A stretch of 64,000 bases of DNA, taken from Nocardioides ungokensis. Its GTDB lineage: Bacteria > Actinomycetota > Actinomycetes > Propionibacteriales > Nocardioidaceae. This document shows, piece by piece, positions 46,845-57,411 of the stretch; position 1 is the first letter of the stretch; each line of letters starts with the position of its first letter. The stretch lies in contig NZ_CP059164.1 of the NCBI RefSeq assembly GCF_013466985.1, positions 2,179,001 to 2,243,000 on the forward strand, in the 5' to 3' direction. The notes beneath the pieces are model-generated. The model saw only the letters and a list, made by a program, of their open reading frames with translations. It searched no databases and was not told the DNA's origin. A program made the translations under genes and the position numbers.

Positions 46845-47447
46845 TCAGTCGCGCAGCAGGAGCCCGACCGCGACGTCCATCCGCTTGGAGACGTCGCCGG
46901 CGTTGGTGCGGCCGGTGACCCAGCCGACGAGGGTGGAGAGCCAGACGTCCGCGATGACTCGCGCGACGGCCACGTCCTCGTCGGACGTCGCCTCGCTGCC
47001 GGGGTTCATGGCCCGGGTCAGCATCGTGTTGAGGAGCATGCCCACCGCGTGGATCTCGTTGGCCACCGAGGCGTCGGCGAACATGAACGCCCGCGTCAGC
47101 GCCTCGGTCAGGTGCGGGTCGCTCTGGAGGCCCTTGGTGGTCCGGTTGAGCAGGAACATCACGCGCTCGTGCGCGGTGTCGCCCGGGATCGGCTTGTCGC
47201 GCGTCGCCGCCTCGGCGCGCTCGAACTCGCGGCCCAGGGCCGAGACCAGCAGGTGGATCTTGGACGGGAAGTAGCGGTAGAGCGTCCCGAGCGCCACGTC
47301 AGCCTGCTCGGCAACCGTGCGCATCTGGACCGCGTCGAAGCCGCCCTGGGAGGCCAGCGCGATCGTCGCGTCGAGGATCCGCTTGCGCCGGCCCCGCTGT
47401 GCCGCGGACCCGAGCTCCTCGTCGGTCAGCGAGTTGGCGGTGCTCAC
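46845..47447 (-). CDS. kstR: TetR-family regulator, KstR-like
   Basis: 200 aa from GTG 47447, chosen because GGGAGG is 6 bp upstream; this matches KstR's usual 199-200 aa. Sequence recalled from M. tuberculosis KstR (Rv3574) aligns closely: RRKRILDATIALASQGGFDA, VQMRTVAEQADVALGTLYRY, FPSKIHLLVSALGREFERAE, LTEALTRAFMFADASVANEI, VIADVWLSTLVGWVTGR, DVSKRMDVAVGLLL. KstR represses steroid/lipid-catabolism genes and is released by a sterol-acid-CoA thioester. A KstR-type box lies in the divergent promoter (47539-47552). Whether steroid catabolism genes exist elsewhere is not seen here. Confidence 0.88.
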   Translation of the reverse strand: MSTANSLTDEELGSAAQRGRRKRILDATIALASQGGFDAVQMRTVAEQADVALGTLYRYFPSKIHLLVSALGREFERAEAATRDKPIPGDTAHERVMFLLNRTTKGLQSDPHLTEALTRAFMFADASVANEIHAVGMLLNTMLTRAMNPGSEATSDEDVAVARVIADVWLSTLVGWVTGRTNAGDVSKRMDVAVGLLLRD

Positions 47448-47538
47448 AGCGCCTCCCATGCGTCTCCCCCTCGGAAGATCCGGCCCTCGAGCCACTCGAT
47501 GGACCGGACATCTAGGCTAGCAATCAGTGGGACATAAT

Positions 47539-47552
47539 AGGAACACGTTTCA
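47539..47552. promoter_or_regulatory. KstR-type operator between kstR and the GT4 operon
   Basis: AGGAACACGTTTCA fits TnnAACnnGTTnnA with one mismatch at the first base. A CATAAT (47533-47538) immediately before it resembles a -10 element of the GT4 operon, so bound KstR would cover the transcription start. The site would also serve autoregulation of kstR. Confidence 0.65.
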
Positions 47553-47594
47553 CTTCGTCCGGCCCGGACGCTCAGACACGAAAGGTCGTGGCGG

Positions 47595-48851
47595 ATGCGG
47601 ATCGCCTTACTGTCCTACCGAAGCAAGCCTCATTGCGGAGGACAGGGCATCTACGTCCGTCACCTGAGCCGTGAGCTCACCAACCTCGGCCACCAGGTCG
47701 AGGTGTTCTCCGGGCAGCCCTACCCCGACCTCGACCCCGGGGTCGCGCTGACGAAGGTCCCCAGCCTCGACCTCTACCGCGAGCCCGACCCGTTCCGGAT
47801 CCCGAAGCCGCGCGAGTTCCGCGACCTGGTGGACGTCGAGGAGTTCCTCACCATGTGCGCCTCGGGCTTCCCCGAGCCCAAGACCTTCAGCACCCGGGTG
47901 GCCAGGCTGCTGCGCGACCGCGTCGACGACTTCGACATCGTCCACGACAACCAGGTCCTCGGCTACGGGATGCTCGACATCGAGAAGATGGGGCTGCCGC
48001 TGATCACCACGCTGCACCACCCCATCACCTTCGACCGGCGGATCGACCTGGCCGCCGCGCCCTGGCGCAAGAAGCTGTCCGTGCGGCGGTGGTACGGCTT
48101 CCTGCGGATGCAGGGCAAGGTCGCCCGTCAGGCCCGCAAGATCCTCACGCCCTCCCAGGCCTCCAAGCGCGACATCGTCAAGGACTTCGGGGTCGACCCG
48201 CAGCGGCTCCAGGTGATCCTGCTCGGCGTCGACGACGGCTTCGTGCCGCCGACCGCGCCGCGGGTGCCCGGCCGGATCCTGGCCATGGCCAGCGCCGACG
48301 CCCCGATGAAGGGCATCGCGACCCTGCTCGAGGCGTTCGCCAAGCTGCGCACGGAGCGTGACGTCGAGCTGATGCTCGTCACCAGGCCCCAGCCCGGAGG
48401 CCGCACCGAGCAGCTCATCGACCGCCTCTCGATCGCCGACTCCGTGCGCTTCGTGCACGGCGTCAGCGACGCCGAGCTGGTCGACCTGATGGGCTCGGCG
48501 GAGATCGCCTGCGTGCCCTCGCTCTACGAGGGCTTCTCGCTCCCGACCGCCGAGCTGATGGCCTGTGAGACACCGCTGGTCGTCTCCCGGGCGGGCGCCA
48601 TCCCCGAGGTCGTGGGGCCGGACGGGGAGTGCGCCGACCTCGTCACGCCCGGCGACGTGGGGGAGCTGGAGACCGCGCTCGCCGCGCTGCTCGACGACCC
48701 CGAGCGCCGTGAGCGGATGGGACGCGCCGGGCGCCGGCGGGTGCAGGAGCTCTTCAGCTGGCGCGCCGTCGCAGCAGCGACCGCGGCGGCGTACGACGAG
48801 GTGATCGCCGACTACCACGGGGCCCAGCCGGCCCGACAGACGAAGGGGTAA
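47595..48851 (+). CDS. Glycosyltransferase family 4
   Basis: 418 aa from ATG 47595. GT-B fold: N-terminal MRIALLSYRSKPHCGGQGIY with the G-G-x-G loop, VHDNQVLGYGMLDIEKMGLP, TLHHPITFDRR; C-terminal donor-binding VPSLYEGFSLPTAELMACET (the E-x7-E type motif) and PLVVSRAGAIPEVVG. Retaining transferase using a nucleotide-sugar; acceptor unknown. First gene of an operon with a methyltransferase and an alpha/alpha-toroid protein, and divergent from kstR. Confidence 0.87.
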   Translation: MRIALLSYRSKPHCGGQGIYVRHLSRELTNLGHQVEVFSGQPYPDLDPGVALTKVPSLDLYREPDPFRIPKPREFRDLVDVEEFLTMCASGFPEPKTFSTRVARLLRDRVDDFDIVHDNQVLGYGMLDIEKMGLPLITTLHHPITFDRRIDLAAAPWRKKLSVRRWYGFLRMQGKVARQARKILTPSQASKRDIVKDFGVDPQRLQVILLGVDDGFVPPTAPRVPGRILAMASADAPMKGIATLLEAFAKLRTERDVELMLVTRPQPGGRTEQLIDRLSIADSVRFVHGVSDAELVDLMGSAEIACVPSLYEGFSLPTAELMACETPLVVSRAGAIPEVVGPDGECADLVTPGDVGELETALAALLDDPERRERMGRAGRRRVQELFSWRAVAAATAAAYDEVIADYHGAQPARQTKG

Positions 48852-48853
48852 CA

Positions 48854-49577
48854 GTGCTGACCGTTGACTTCGACCGCCTCGGGCTCCGCCCCGGCGACCG
48901 GGTGCTCGACATGGGGTGCGGCGCCGGACGGCACGCGTTCGAGATGTACCGCCGCGGGGGTGACGTCATCGCCTTCGACCAGGACGCCGACGAGCTCGCC
49001 GGGGTCCGTGAGCTGTTCGGGGCGATGAAGGAGGCCGGCGAGGTGCCCGAGGGCGCCGAGGCCGACGTCAAGGAGGGCGACGCCCTCTCGCTGCCCTTCG
49101 CCGACGGCGAGTTCGACCGGGTCGTCGCGGCGGAGGTGCTCGAGCACATCCCCGCCGACATCCAGGCCATCGACGAGCTGGCGCGGGTCCTGCGACCGGG
49201 CGGCACCATCGCGGTGTCCGTGCCGCGGTGGTTCCCCGAGATCATCAACTGGAAGCTCTCCGACGACTACCACAACACCCCCGGTGGGCACATCCGGATC
49301 TACTCCGACAAGGAGCTGATCGGCAAGCTGGCCAACGCCGGCCTCGAGCTCCAGGGCAAGTCCTACGCCCACGGCCTGCACTCGCCGTACTGGTGGATCA
49401 AGTGCGCCGTCGGGGTTCGCAACGACGACCACCCGCTGGCGAAGGCCTACCACCGGCTGCTGGTCTGGGAGATCATGAAGCAGCCCCGGACGCTGCGGCT
49501 GGCGGGCCGGGTCCTCGACCCGGTGATCGGCAAGAGCATGGTGCTCTACTTCCGGAAGCCGGATTCCGGCGCTGTCG

Positions 49578-49585
<8 letters not shown>
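48854..49585 (+). CDS. Class I SAM-dependent methyltransferase (operon with GT4)
   Basis: 243 aa from GTG 48854, 2 bp after the GT4 stop. SAM-binding motif I VLDMGCGAGRHAFEMYRRGG, acidic loop FDQDADELAG, motif GDALSLPFADGEFDRVVAAE followed by VLEHI, and LRPGGTIAVSVPRW. The latter half (INWKLSDDYHNTPGGHIRIY, SPYWWIKCAVGVRNDDHPLA) is Trp/Tyr-rich and less typical. Substrate unknown but by context glycosylated by the GT4 product. Overlaps the next gene by 8 bp. Confidence 0.85.
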
Positions 49586-52248
<2,663 letters not shown>

Positions 52249-52292
52249 GGGACCAGTGAAGCCGGGTGGAACGTTCACGTCCACGTGACCTC

Positions 52293-52325
52293 GATTGACG
52301 ATGTGTTCAGGAATCGTTGACAATC
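52293..52325. promoter_or_regulatory. Interrupted inverted repeat between the EamA and LysR genes
   Basis: GATTG-A-CGAT (52293-52302) faces ATCG-TTGA-CAATC (52312-52325), giving imperfect arms with a CGAT/ATCG core. Placement in an 83-bp divergent gap fits a LysR-type binding site. GACAAT (52319-52324) also looks like the -10 of the LysR gene. Confidence 0.35.
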
Positions 52326-52331
52326 CACGTC

Positions 52332-53231
52332 ATGGATCCCCGTCGCCTCGAGCTGCTCCTCCAGCTGTCCCGCCTGGGCTCCATGCGTGCGGTGGCCGAC
52401 GTCATGAACGTCACGACCTCCACGGTGTCCCAGCAGATCGCGGCGCTCGCGCAGGAGGCCGGGACCCCGCTGCTGGAGCACGAGGGACGCGGCGTACGCC
52501 TCACCCCCGCGGGGCGACGCCTCGCGGACCACGCCGTCCACGTGCTGGCGGCCCTCGATGCGGCCCGGGCCGACCTGGATCCGGAGGCCACCCCGCACGG
52601 GACGCTGCGGGTGGCCGCCTTCGCCACCGCGATCCGCCAGGCGGTGCTCCCGGTGCTGCGCCGGCTCGCCGCGGACCATCGCGACGTGCGGCTGAGCATC
52701 CACGAGCACGAGCCGGCCGAGGCGCTCGAGCTGCTCGACGGCGACCACGTCGACCTCGCCATGACCTACGACTACAACCTCGCACCCGCGACGTTCGACG
52801 CGACGCTCGCCGCGATCCCGCTCGGCACCACGCCCTGGGGCCTGGGGTTGCCGGCCGGCGACCCGGATGGGCCGGCCACGTCGCTGGAGGTCTTCGCGCG
52901 CTACCGCGACCACGACTGGATCGTGAACTCGCGGAACACCGCCGACGACGAGGTCGTCCGCACCGTCGCCTCGCTGGCCGGCTTCCAGCCACGCGTCGTG
53001 CACCGCGCCGACAGCCTCGAGCTCGTGCAGGACATGATCGCGGAGGGTCTCGGGGTCGGGCTCCTGCCGCAGGCGATGACGACGATCCCGCAGGTCCGGG
53101 TGCACCGGCTCGCCGACCCCGTGGTCACCCTCCGGGCGTACGCCGTGACCCGGCGCGGGCGCGACGTCTGGCCGCCGCTGGCGCTGGTGCTCCGGCTGCT
53201 CGAGGACGTGCCGCTGGGCGATCCTGCCTAG
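52332..53231 (+). CDS. LysR-family transcriptional regulator
   Basis: 299 aa from ATG 52332. N-terminal winged HTH LELLLQLSRLGSMRAVADVM, NVTTSTVSQQIAALAQEAGT, PLLEHEGRGVRLTPAGRRLA, then the periplasmic-binding-type effector domain (GTLRVAAFATAIRQAVLPVL, LLDGDHVDLAMTYDY, MIAEGLGVGLLPQAM). It is divergent from the EamA gene, the usual arrangement of a LysR and its target exporter. Confidence 0.88.
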   Translation: MDPRRLELLLQLSRLGSMRAVADVMNVTTSTVSQQIAALAQEAGTPLLEHEGRGVRLTPAGRRLADHAVHVLAALDAARADLDPEATPHGTLRVAAFATAIRQAVLPVLRRLAADHRDVRLSIHEHEPAEALELLDGDHVDLAMTYDYNLAPATFDATLAAIPLGTTPWGLGLPAGDPDGPATSLEVFARYRDHDWIVNSRNTADDEVVRTVASLAGFQPRVVHRADSLELVQDMIAEGLGVGLLPQAMTTIPQVRVHRLADPVVTLRAYAVTRRGRDVWPPLALVLRLLEDVPLGDPA

Positions 53232-53237
53232 CCGGCG

Positions 53238-54065
53238 CTACAGGAGCGTCGCGCTGTGGTCGGGCACGTACGCCGTCTGGTCGCGCGGCGGGCGCTCGTA
53301 GCCCCTCGGTGCCGGCCGCGGCGGCAGCTCGACCAGCGGGGTCTGCACGTCGACGTACGGGATGCTGCTGAGCAGGTGGGCCATCATGTTGAGCCGGGCC
53401 CGCTTCTTCACGTCGCTCTCCACGACGTACCACGGCGCCTCGGGGATGTCGGTGTGCACCATCATCTCGTCCTTGGCGCGCGAGTAGTCCTCCCAGTGGG
53501 TGATGGACTCGATGTCCATCGACGACAGCTTCCACTGCCGCATCGGGTCATTCAGCCGCCGCTTGAACCGGCGCTGCTGCTCGCGGTCGCTGACGGAGAA
53601 CCAGTACTTGCGCAGCATGATCCCGTCCTCGACGAGCAGTCGCTCGAAGATCGGGCACTGGTGCAGGAAGCGGCGGTACTCGACCGGGGTGCAGAACCCC
53701 AGCACCTTCTCCACGCCGGCGCGGTTGTACCAGGACCGGTCGAAGAGCACGATCTCCCCGGCGGAGGGCAGGTGCTCGACGTAGCGCTGGAAGTACCACT
53801 GCCCCTTGTCGCGCTCGGTGGGTGCGGGCAGCGCCACGATCCGCGCGACGCGGGGGTTGAGGTACTGCGTGATCCGCTTGATCGTGCCGCCCTTGCCGGC
53901 GGCGTCGCGGCCCTCGAAGACCACGACCAGGCGCTGTCGCTCGGTCTTGACCCACTCCTGGACCTTGACCATCTCGGCCTGCAGGCGGAACAGCTCGGCC
54001 TCGTAGACCTTGTTCGGCACCTTCTGCTCGGCCCTGGCCGACTGTCCGTCGTCGTGCTTCCCCAT
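53238..54065 (-). CDS. ppk2: Polyphosphate kinase 2
   Basis: 275 aa from ATG 54065. Transfers phosphate between polyphosphate and a nucleotide. Walker A VVVFEGRDAAGKGGTIKRI (about residue 48), lid region QWYFQRYVEHLPSAGEIVLF, Walker B DRSWYNRAGVEKVLGFCTP, then KYWFSVSDREQQRRFKRRLN and DMESITHWEDYS-like helix. Length and the single domain suggest class I PPK2 (ADP to ATP, or GDP to GTP). The last residues are Pro/Arg-rich. Upstream gene is the alpha/beta hydrolase, 8 bp away in the same direction. Confidence 0.92.
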   Translation of the reverse strand: MGKHDDGQSARAEQKVPNKVYEAELFRLQAEMVKVQEWVKTERQRLVVVFEGRDAAGKGGTIKRITQYLNPRVARIVALPAPTERDKGQWYFQRYVEHLPSAGEIVLFDRSWYNRAGVEKVLGFCTPVEYRRFLHQCPIFERLLVEDGIMLRKYWFSVSDREQQRRFKRRLNDPMRQWKLSSMDIESITHWEDYSRAKDEMMVHTDIPEAPWYVVESDVKKRARLNMMAHLLSSIPYVDVQTPLVELPPRPAPRGYERPPRDQTAYVPDHSATLL

Positions 54066-54073
54066 GCTGCAGG

Positions 54074-55324
54074 TTACTGCGAGGAGACGGCGATGTCCCC
54101 CTGCTCGCGGCGGTAGAGGTTCCAGTGCCAGTGCAGGTAGCGGTCGATCGCGCGTACGACGTGGGCGCTGCGGATGGACGGGAAGACGTCGAAGGCGTGC
54201 TGGGCGCCCGGCAGCTCGGCGTACACGACCGAGCGCTTGGAGACCGAGCGCAGCTTCTCCACGAAGAGCCTGGCCTGCTCGACCTCGACCAGGCTGTCGA
54301 GGGTGCCGTGCAGCACGAAGAAGTCCGGCGCGTCCTCGGTGATCCGCAGCAGGGGAGAGGCGGCCTCGAACGCCTCGGGGTCCTCCTCCCAGCTGGTCTG
54401 GAAGATCCGCGGCGCGAGGAAGGCGTCGCGCATCTGCACGGCGCTCCGCAGCCCCGTGCAGCCGGCCAGGTCGTAGACGCCGTAGTGGGGGACCGCGACC
54501 TGCACGCTGGTGTCGGCGTGCTCGAAGCCGGGCTGCCACGCGGGGTCGCCGGGGGTGAGCGCGGCCAGCGCGGTCAGGTGGCCGCCGGCCGACCCGCCGG
54601 TGATCGCGACGTACGCCGGGTCCCCGCCGTACTCCTCGATGTGCTCGCGGATCCAGGCGATCGCCCGCTTGACGTCGATGATGTGCGCTGGGAAGGCGTC
54701 GCGCGGCGAGAGCCGGTAGTTGATCGCGACGCAGACCCAGCCCTTGGCCGCCAGGTGCTGCATCAGCGGGATGCCCTGCTGGTCCTTGCTGCCGACGCTC
54801 CAGCCCCCGCCGTGCACCTGCAGCAGCACCGGGGCGCGGCCCACGGCGGGGTCCACCGGGTGGTAGACGTCCAGCAGGCCGCGCTTGCCGTGCTCGGGGG
54901 CGTAGGCGATGTCACGCTCGACCTCCACGGCGATGTTGCGCACCCGGAACGGGTTGACCAGCTGGCGCCACGGTGTGGCCAGGTCGGCGGGCGTCGGCCG
55001 GGCGTCGAGCGCGTCGAGGTAGTCCTCGCCCAGGGACTCGGTCAGCGCCGTCTCTGCCGCGGTCTGCACCCGCCGGCTCTGGTCGATCAGGAAACCCAGG
55101 CCGGCGGCGCTGGCTGCGGCGAGCGCCAGACCGGCCCTGCTGCGGCGCCGGCTGGCCGCGTTGACCGCGGCGTCGGCGGCGGTGACCGCGAGCAGGTGCG
55201 GGGCCAGCTCGCCGGTCAACCAGCCCGCGAGGAAGGCCGGGATGCCGACCCGGAAGCCCGGCACGGGCCGGATGGCGTTGGCCGTGAGCGCGGCAGTCAC
55301 GATCTGTCTGCGCAGGAAGGACAT
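54074..55324 (-). CDS. Alpha/beta hydrolase (esterase/lipase, HSL-like) with hydrophobic N-terminus
   Basis: 416 aa from ATG 55324. N-terminal 90 residues hold hydrophobic helices (VGIPAFLAGWLTGELAPHLL, AGLALAAASAAGLGFLID), so probably membrane-associated. Catalytic domain: VLLQVHGGGWSVGSKDQ (oxyanion HGGGW), nucleophile Ser in AITGGSAGGHLTALAALT, Asp in LHGTLDSLVEVEQ and His in PGAQHAFDVFPSI. A perfect KstR-type box sits 22 bp upstream (55346-55359), so lipid- or sterol-ester hydrolysis under KstR control is plausible. ppk2 follows and may be co-transcribed. Confidence 0.85.
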   Translation of the reverse strand: MSFLRRQIVTAALTANAIRPVPGFRVGIPAFLAGWLTGELAPHLLAVTAADAAVNAASRRRSRAGLALAAASAAGLGFLIDQSRRVQTAAETALTESLGEDYLDALDARPTPADLATPWRQLVNPFRVRNIAVEVERDIAYAPEHGKRGLLDVYHPVDPAVGRAPVLLQVHGGGWSVGSKDQQGIPLMQHLAAKGWVCVAINYRLSPRDAFPAHIIDVKRAIAWIREHIEEYGGDPAYVAITGGSAGGHLTALAALTPGDPAWQPGFEHADTSVQVAVPHYGVYDLAGCTGLRSAVQMRDAFLAPRIFQTSWEEDPEAFEAASPLLRITEDAPDFFVLHGTLDSLVEVEQARLFVEKLRSVSKRSVVYAELPGAQHAFDVFPSIRSAHVVRAIDRYLHWHWNLYRREQGDIAVSSQ

Positions 55325-55345
55325 GTCGCGATGATGTCACGCGAC

Positions 55346-55359
55346 TAGAACGTGTTGTA
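55346..55359. promoter_or_regulatory. Perfect KstR-type operator before the alpha/beta hydrolase
   Basis: TAGAACGTGTTGTA matches TnnAACnnGTTnnA at every defined position, with a near-palindromic core (TAGAAC / GTTGTA). It lies 22 bp before the hydrolase ATG on the minus strand. With the site at 47539-47552 this gives two KstR-type sites 8 kb apart. Confidence 0.72.
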
Positions 55360-55395
55360 GCTCCAGGGCGTCCGGCGGCAGGGGCCGGGGACGTG

Positions 55396-55428
55396 CGGGG
55401 GAAGGCCGGGGGGAAGGCCGGGGGAAGG
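55396..55428. repeat. Triple G-rich direct repeat upstream of the OsmC operon
   Basis: GAAGG occurs at 55401-55405, 55413-55417 and 55424-55428, each preceded by a run of four to six G, giving repeat pitches of 12 and 11 bp, about 60-90 bp before the OsmC start. The spacing fits SARP/BTAD-type sites, and the same operon encodes a BTAD regulator. The G-runs could equally form a G-quadruplex. Confidence 0.45.
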
Positions 55429-55489
55429 GGCGACGGGGAGCGTGTGGACACCGGCTGATCCAGGCCGGACCCACACAGGAGGAAACCCC

Positions 55490-56077
55490 ATGACAAGCAC
55501 CATGCAGAGCCCCCGCAACGGCGTCGACGTCGCGACCCTGTTCGCCACTCTCGACGCGGTCAAGGGACAGCCCGAGATCGCGAAGTTCCAGTTCCGCGCC
55601 AGCAACACCTGGCAGGGCGGCACCCACAGCCGCACGGAGTTCTCGGGCTTCCACGGCGCCCTGCAGGAGATGGCCCACCAGCAGGTGACCGTCGTCGAGG
55701 CCGACCACCCCGAGGTACTGGTCGGCAACGACCACGCGCCGACCGCCGCGGAGTACCTGCTGCACGCGATCGCCGCCTGCCTCACCTCCGGGATCGGCAA
55801 CATCGCCGCCGCCCGGGGCGTGGACCTCACGAGCGTCACCTCGACGGTGGAGGGAGACATCGACCTGCTCGGGATCCTGGGCCTCTCGGGGGGCTCGGTC
55901 CGGAACGGCTACGAGCAGATCCGGGTCACCTTCCAGATCGAGGGCGACGCCGACGACGCGACGCTGCGGGAGATCGTCGAGCAGTCCCGCCGACGCTCCG
56001 CGGTCTACGACGCCCTGACCCAGCCCACCCCCGTCCACATCGACGTCGAGGTCCGTGGACAACGCGAGCGCGCCTGA
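55490..56077 (+). CDS. OsmC/Ohr-family protein, apparently one-Cys
   Basis: 195 aa from ATG 55490 with AGGAGG upstream. OsmC fold: FQFRASNTWQGGTHSRTEFS, EVLVGNDHAPTAAEYLLHAI, AACLTSGIGNIAAARGVDLT, then the C-terminal strand-helix VIVEQSRRRSAVYDALTQPT-like region. The first reactive Cys is present (AAC-LTSG), but the second, usually in CPxS, is replaced by SAVYD, so a two-Cys peroxidase cycle is unlikely. First gene of a four-gene operon; a perfect hairpin separates it from the next gene. Confidence 0.83.
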   Translation: MTSTMQSPRNGVDVATLFATLDAVKGQPEIAKFQFRASNTWQGGTHSRTEFSGFHGALQEMAHQQVTVVEADHPEVLVGNDHAPTAAEYLLHAIAACLTSGIGNIAAARGVDLTSVTSTVEGDIDLLGILGLSGGSVRNGYEQIRVTFQIEGDADDATLREIVEQSRRRSAVYDALTQPTPVHIDVEVRGQRERA

Positions 56078-56100
56078 CGCGGCGCTCCCGAGCACACCAC

Positions 56101-56137
56101 GTGGGCCCGGTCGCCTCCAACGATCGACCGGGCCCAC
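56101..56137 (+). other. Perfect 13-bp hairpin inside the OsmC operon
   Basis: GTGGGCCCGGTCG (56101-56113) and its exact reverse complement (56125-56137) flank an 11-base loop. It follows the OsmC stop by 23 bp and ends 17 bp before the next ATG, with AGGAAGG between. It may be a partial terminator or an RNA processing/stability element that sets a different OsmC-to-flavoprotein ratio. Confidence 0.65.
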
Positions 56138-56154
56138 ACCAGGAAGGAATCCCC

Positions 56155-57411
56155 ATGAACACCATCGACACCATCGTCATCGGCGCCGGGCACGCCGGTC
56201 TCGCGGTGAGCCGCCTGCTGACCGAGGCCGGGCGCGACCACGTCGTCCTGGACCGCGGGCGGATCGCCGAGCGGTGGAGGACCGAGCGCTGGGACTCGCT
56301 GCACCTGCTCACCCCGCGCTGGATGACCCGGCTGCCCGGCTGGCGCTACCAGGGCGAGGACCAGGAGGGCTTCATGCCGGCCGACGAGCTGGTGGGCCAC
56401 CTCGAGAAGTACGCCGCCGCCGGGGGCGCCCCGGTCGTCCTCGGGGACGAGGTCCGCCGCGTCTCGTTCCACCGGGACCGTTACCGCGTCGAGACGGCCG
56501 GGGTGTCCTGGCAGGCCAGGAACGTCGTCATCGCCACGGGTGCGACCGGACGGCCCAACCTGCCTGAGGGCCTGGACCGGCTCGACCCCGACGTCCGGGT
56601 GATGCCCACCACCGAGTACCGCAACCCCGACCAGGTCCCGGCGGGCGGCGTCCTCGTCGTCGGGGCGTCGGCGTCCGGGACGCAGATCGCCGACGAGCTG
56701 GTCCGCGCGGGGCGTCGGGTCGTGCTGGCCGTCGGCCGGCACACGAGGCTGCCGCGGAGCTACCGCGGCATGGACATCTTCTGGTGGCTCGAGCAGACCG
56801 GCCGACTGGCTCGCATCCGGGACCGGGAAGCGTCGGCCCGGCACGAGCCGTCGCTCCAGCTCGCCGGGCGTCTGCGCTCCGACCCGCGTGGCACCGAGGT
56901 CGACCTGGCGACCCTGCAGGGGCTGGGCGTGGACCTGGTCGGGCACCTCGACGGCGTGGAGCGCCACCAGGTCACCTTCCGTGACGACCTCGCGGCGACC
57001 ACGACCCGTGCCGACGAGGGGATGCACGGCTTCCTGGACGTCGTCGACAACTACGTCGAGGCCGCCGGCCTCGCTTCGGAGGTGGACGCGGCGACCCGCC
57101 CGGCCGGGGTCGCTGCGGCGGGACGTCCGACGCGCCTGGACCTGCGGGCCGAGGGCGTCGGCACGGTGCTGCTCGCGACGGGATTCCGGCCGCACCACCC
57201 CTGGCTGCGGGTGCCGGTCGTCGGCTCGGACGGCGCCATCCAGCAACACCGCGGCGTGACCGCTGCGCCCGGCCTGTACGTCGTCGGGCAGCGCTTCCAG
57301 CACCGCCGCGACTCGACGTTCATCGACGGCGCGCGGTTCGGCGCACGTGACGTGGTCTCGCACCTGACCTGCGGGCAGCCCGCGGCCGAGGTGCTGGGGG
57401 AGGCGTCGTGA
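56155..57411 (+). CDS. NAD(P)/FAD-dependent oxidoreductase, CzcO/flavin-monooxygenase-like
   Basis: 418 aa from ATG 56155, AGGAAGG upstream. FAD motif TIVIGAGHAGLAVSRLLTEA, then RWRTERWDSLHLLTPRWMTR (the FMO/CzcO landmark), NVVIATGATGRPNLPEG, NADPH motif VLVVGASASGTQIADELVRA, and VLLATGFRPHHPWLRVPVV with the final GLYVVGQRFQHRRDSTFIDG. Probably a single-component flavoprotein oxidising an unknown organic substrate. Overlaps the next gene by 4 bp (GTGA). Confidence 0.85.
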   Translation: MNTIDTIVIGAGHAGLAVSRLLTEAGRDHVVLDRGRIAERWRTERWDSLHLLTPRWMTRLPGWRYQGEDQEGFMPADELVGHLEKYAAAGGAPVVLGDEVRRVSFHRDRYRVETAGVSWQARNVVIATGATGRPNLPEGLDRLDPDVRVMPTTEYRNPDQVPAGGVLVVGASASGTQIADELVRAGRRVVLAVGRHTRLPRSYRGMDIFWWLEQTGRLARIRDREASARHEPSLQLAGRLRSDPRGTEVDLATLQGLGVDLVGHLDGVERHQVTFRDDLAATTTRADEGMHGFLDVVDNYVEAAGLASEVDAATRPAGVAAAGRPTRLDLRAEGVGTVLLATGFRPHHPWLRVPVVGSDGAIQQHRGVTAAPGLYVVGQRFQHRRDSTFIDGARFGARDVVSHLTCGQPAAEVLGEAS

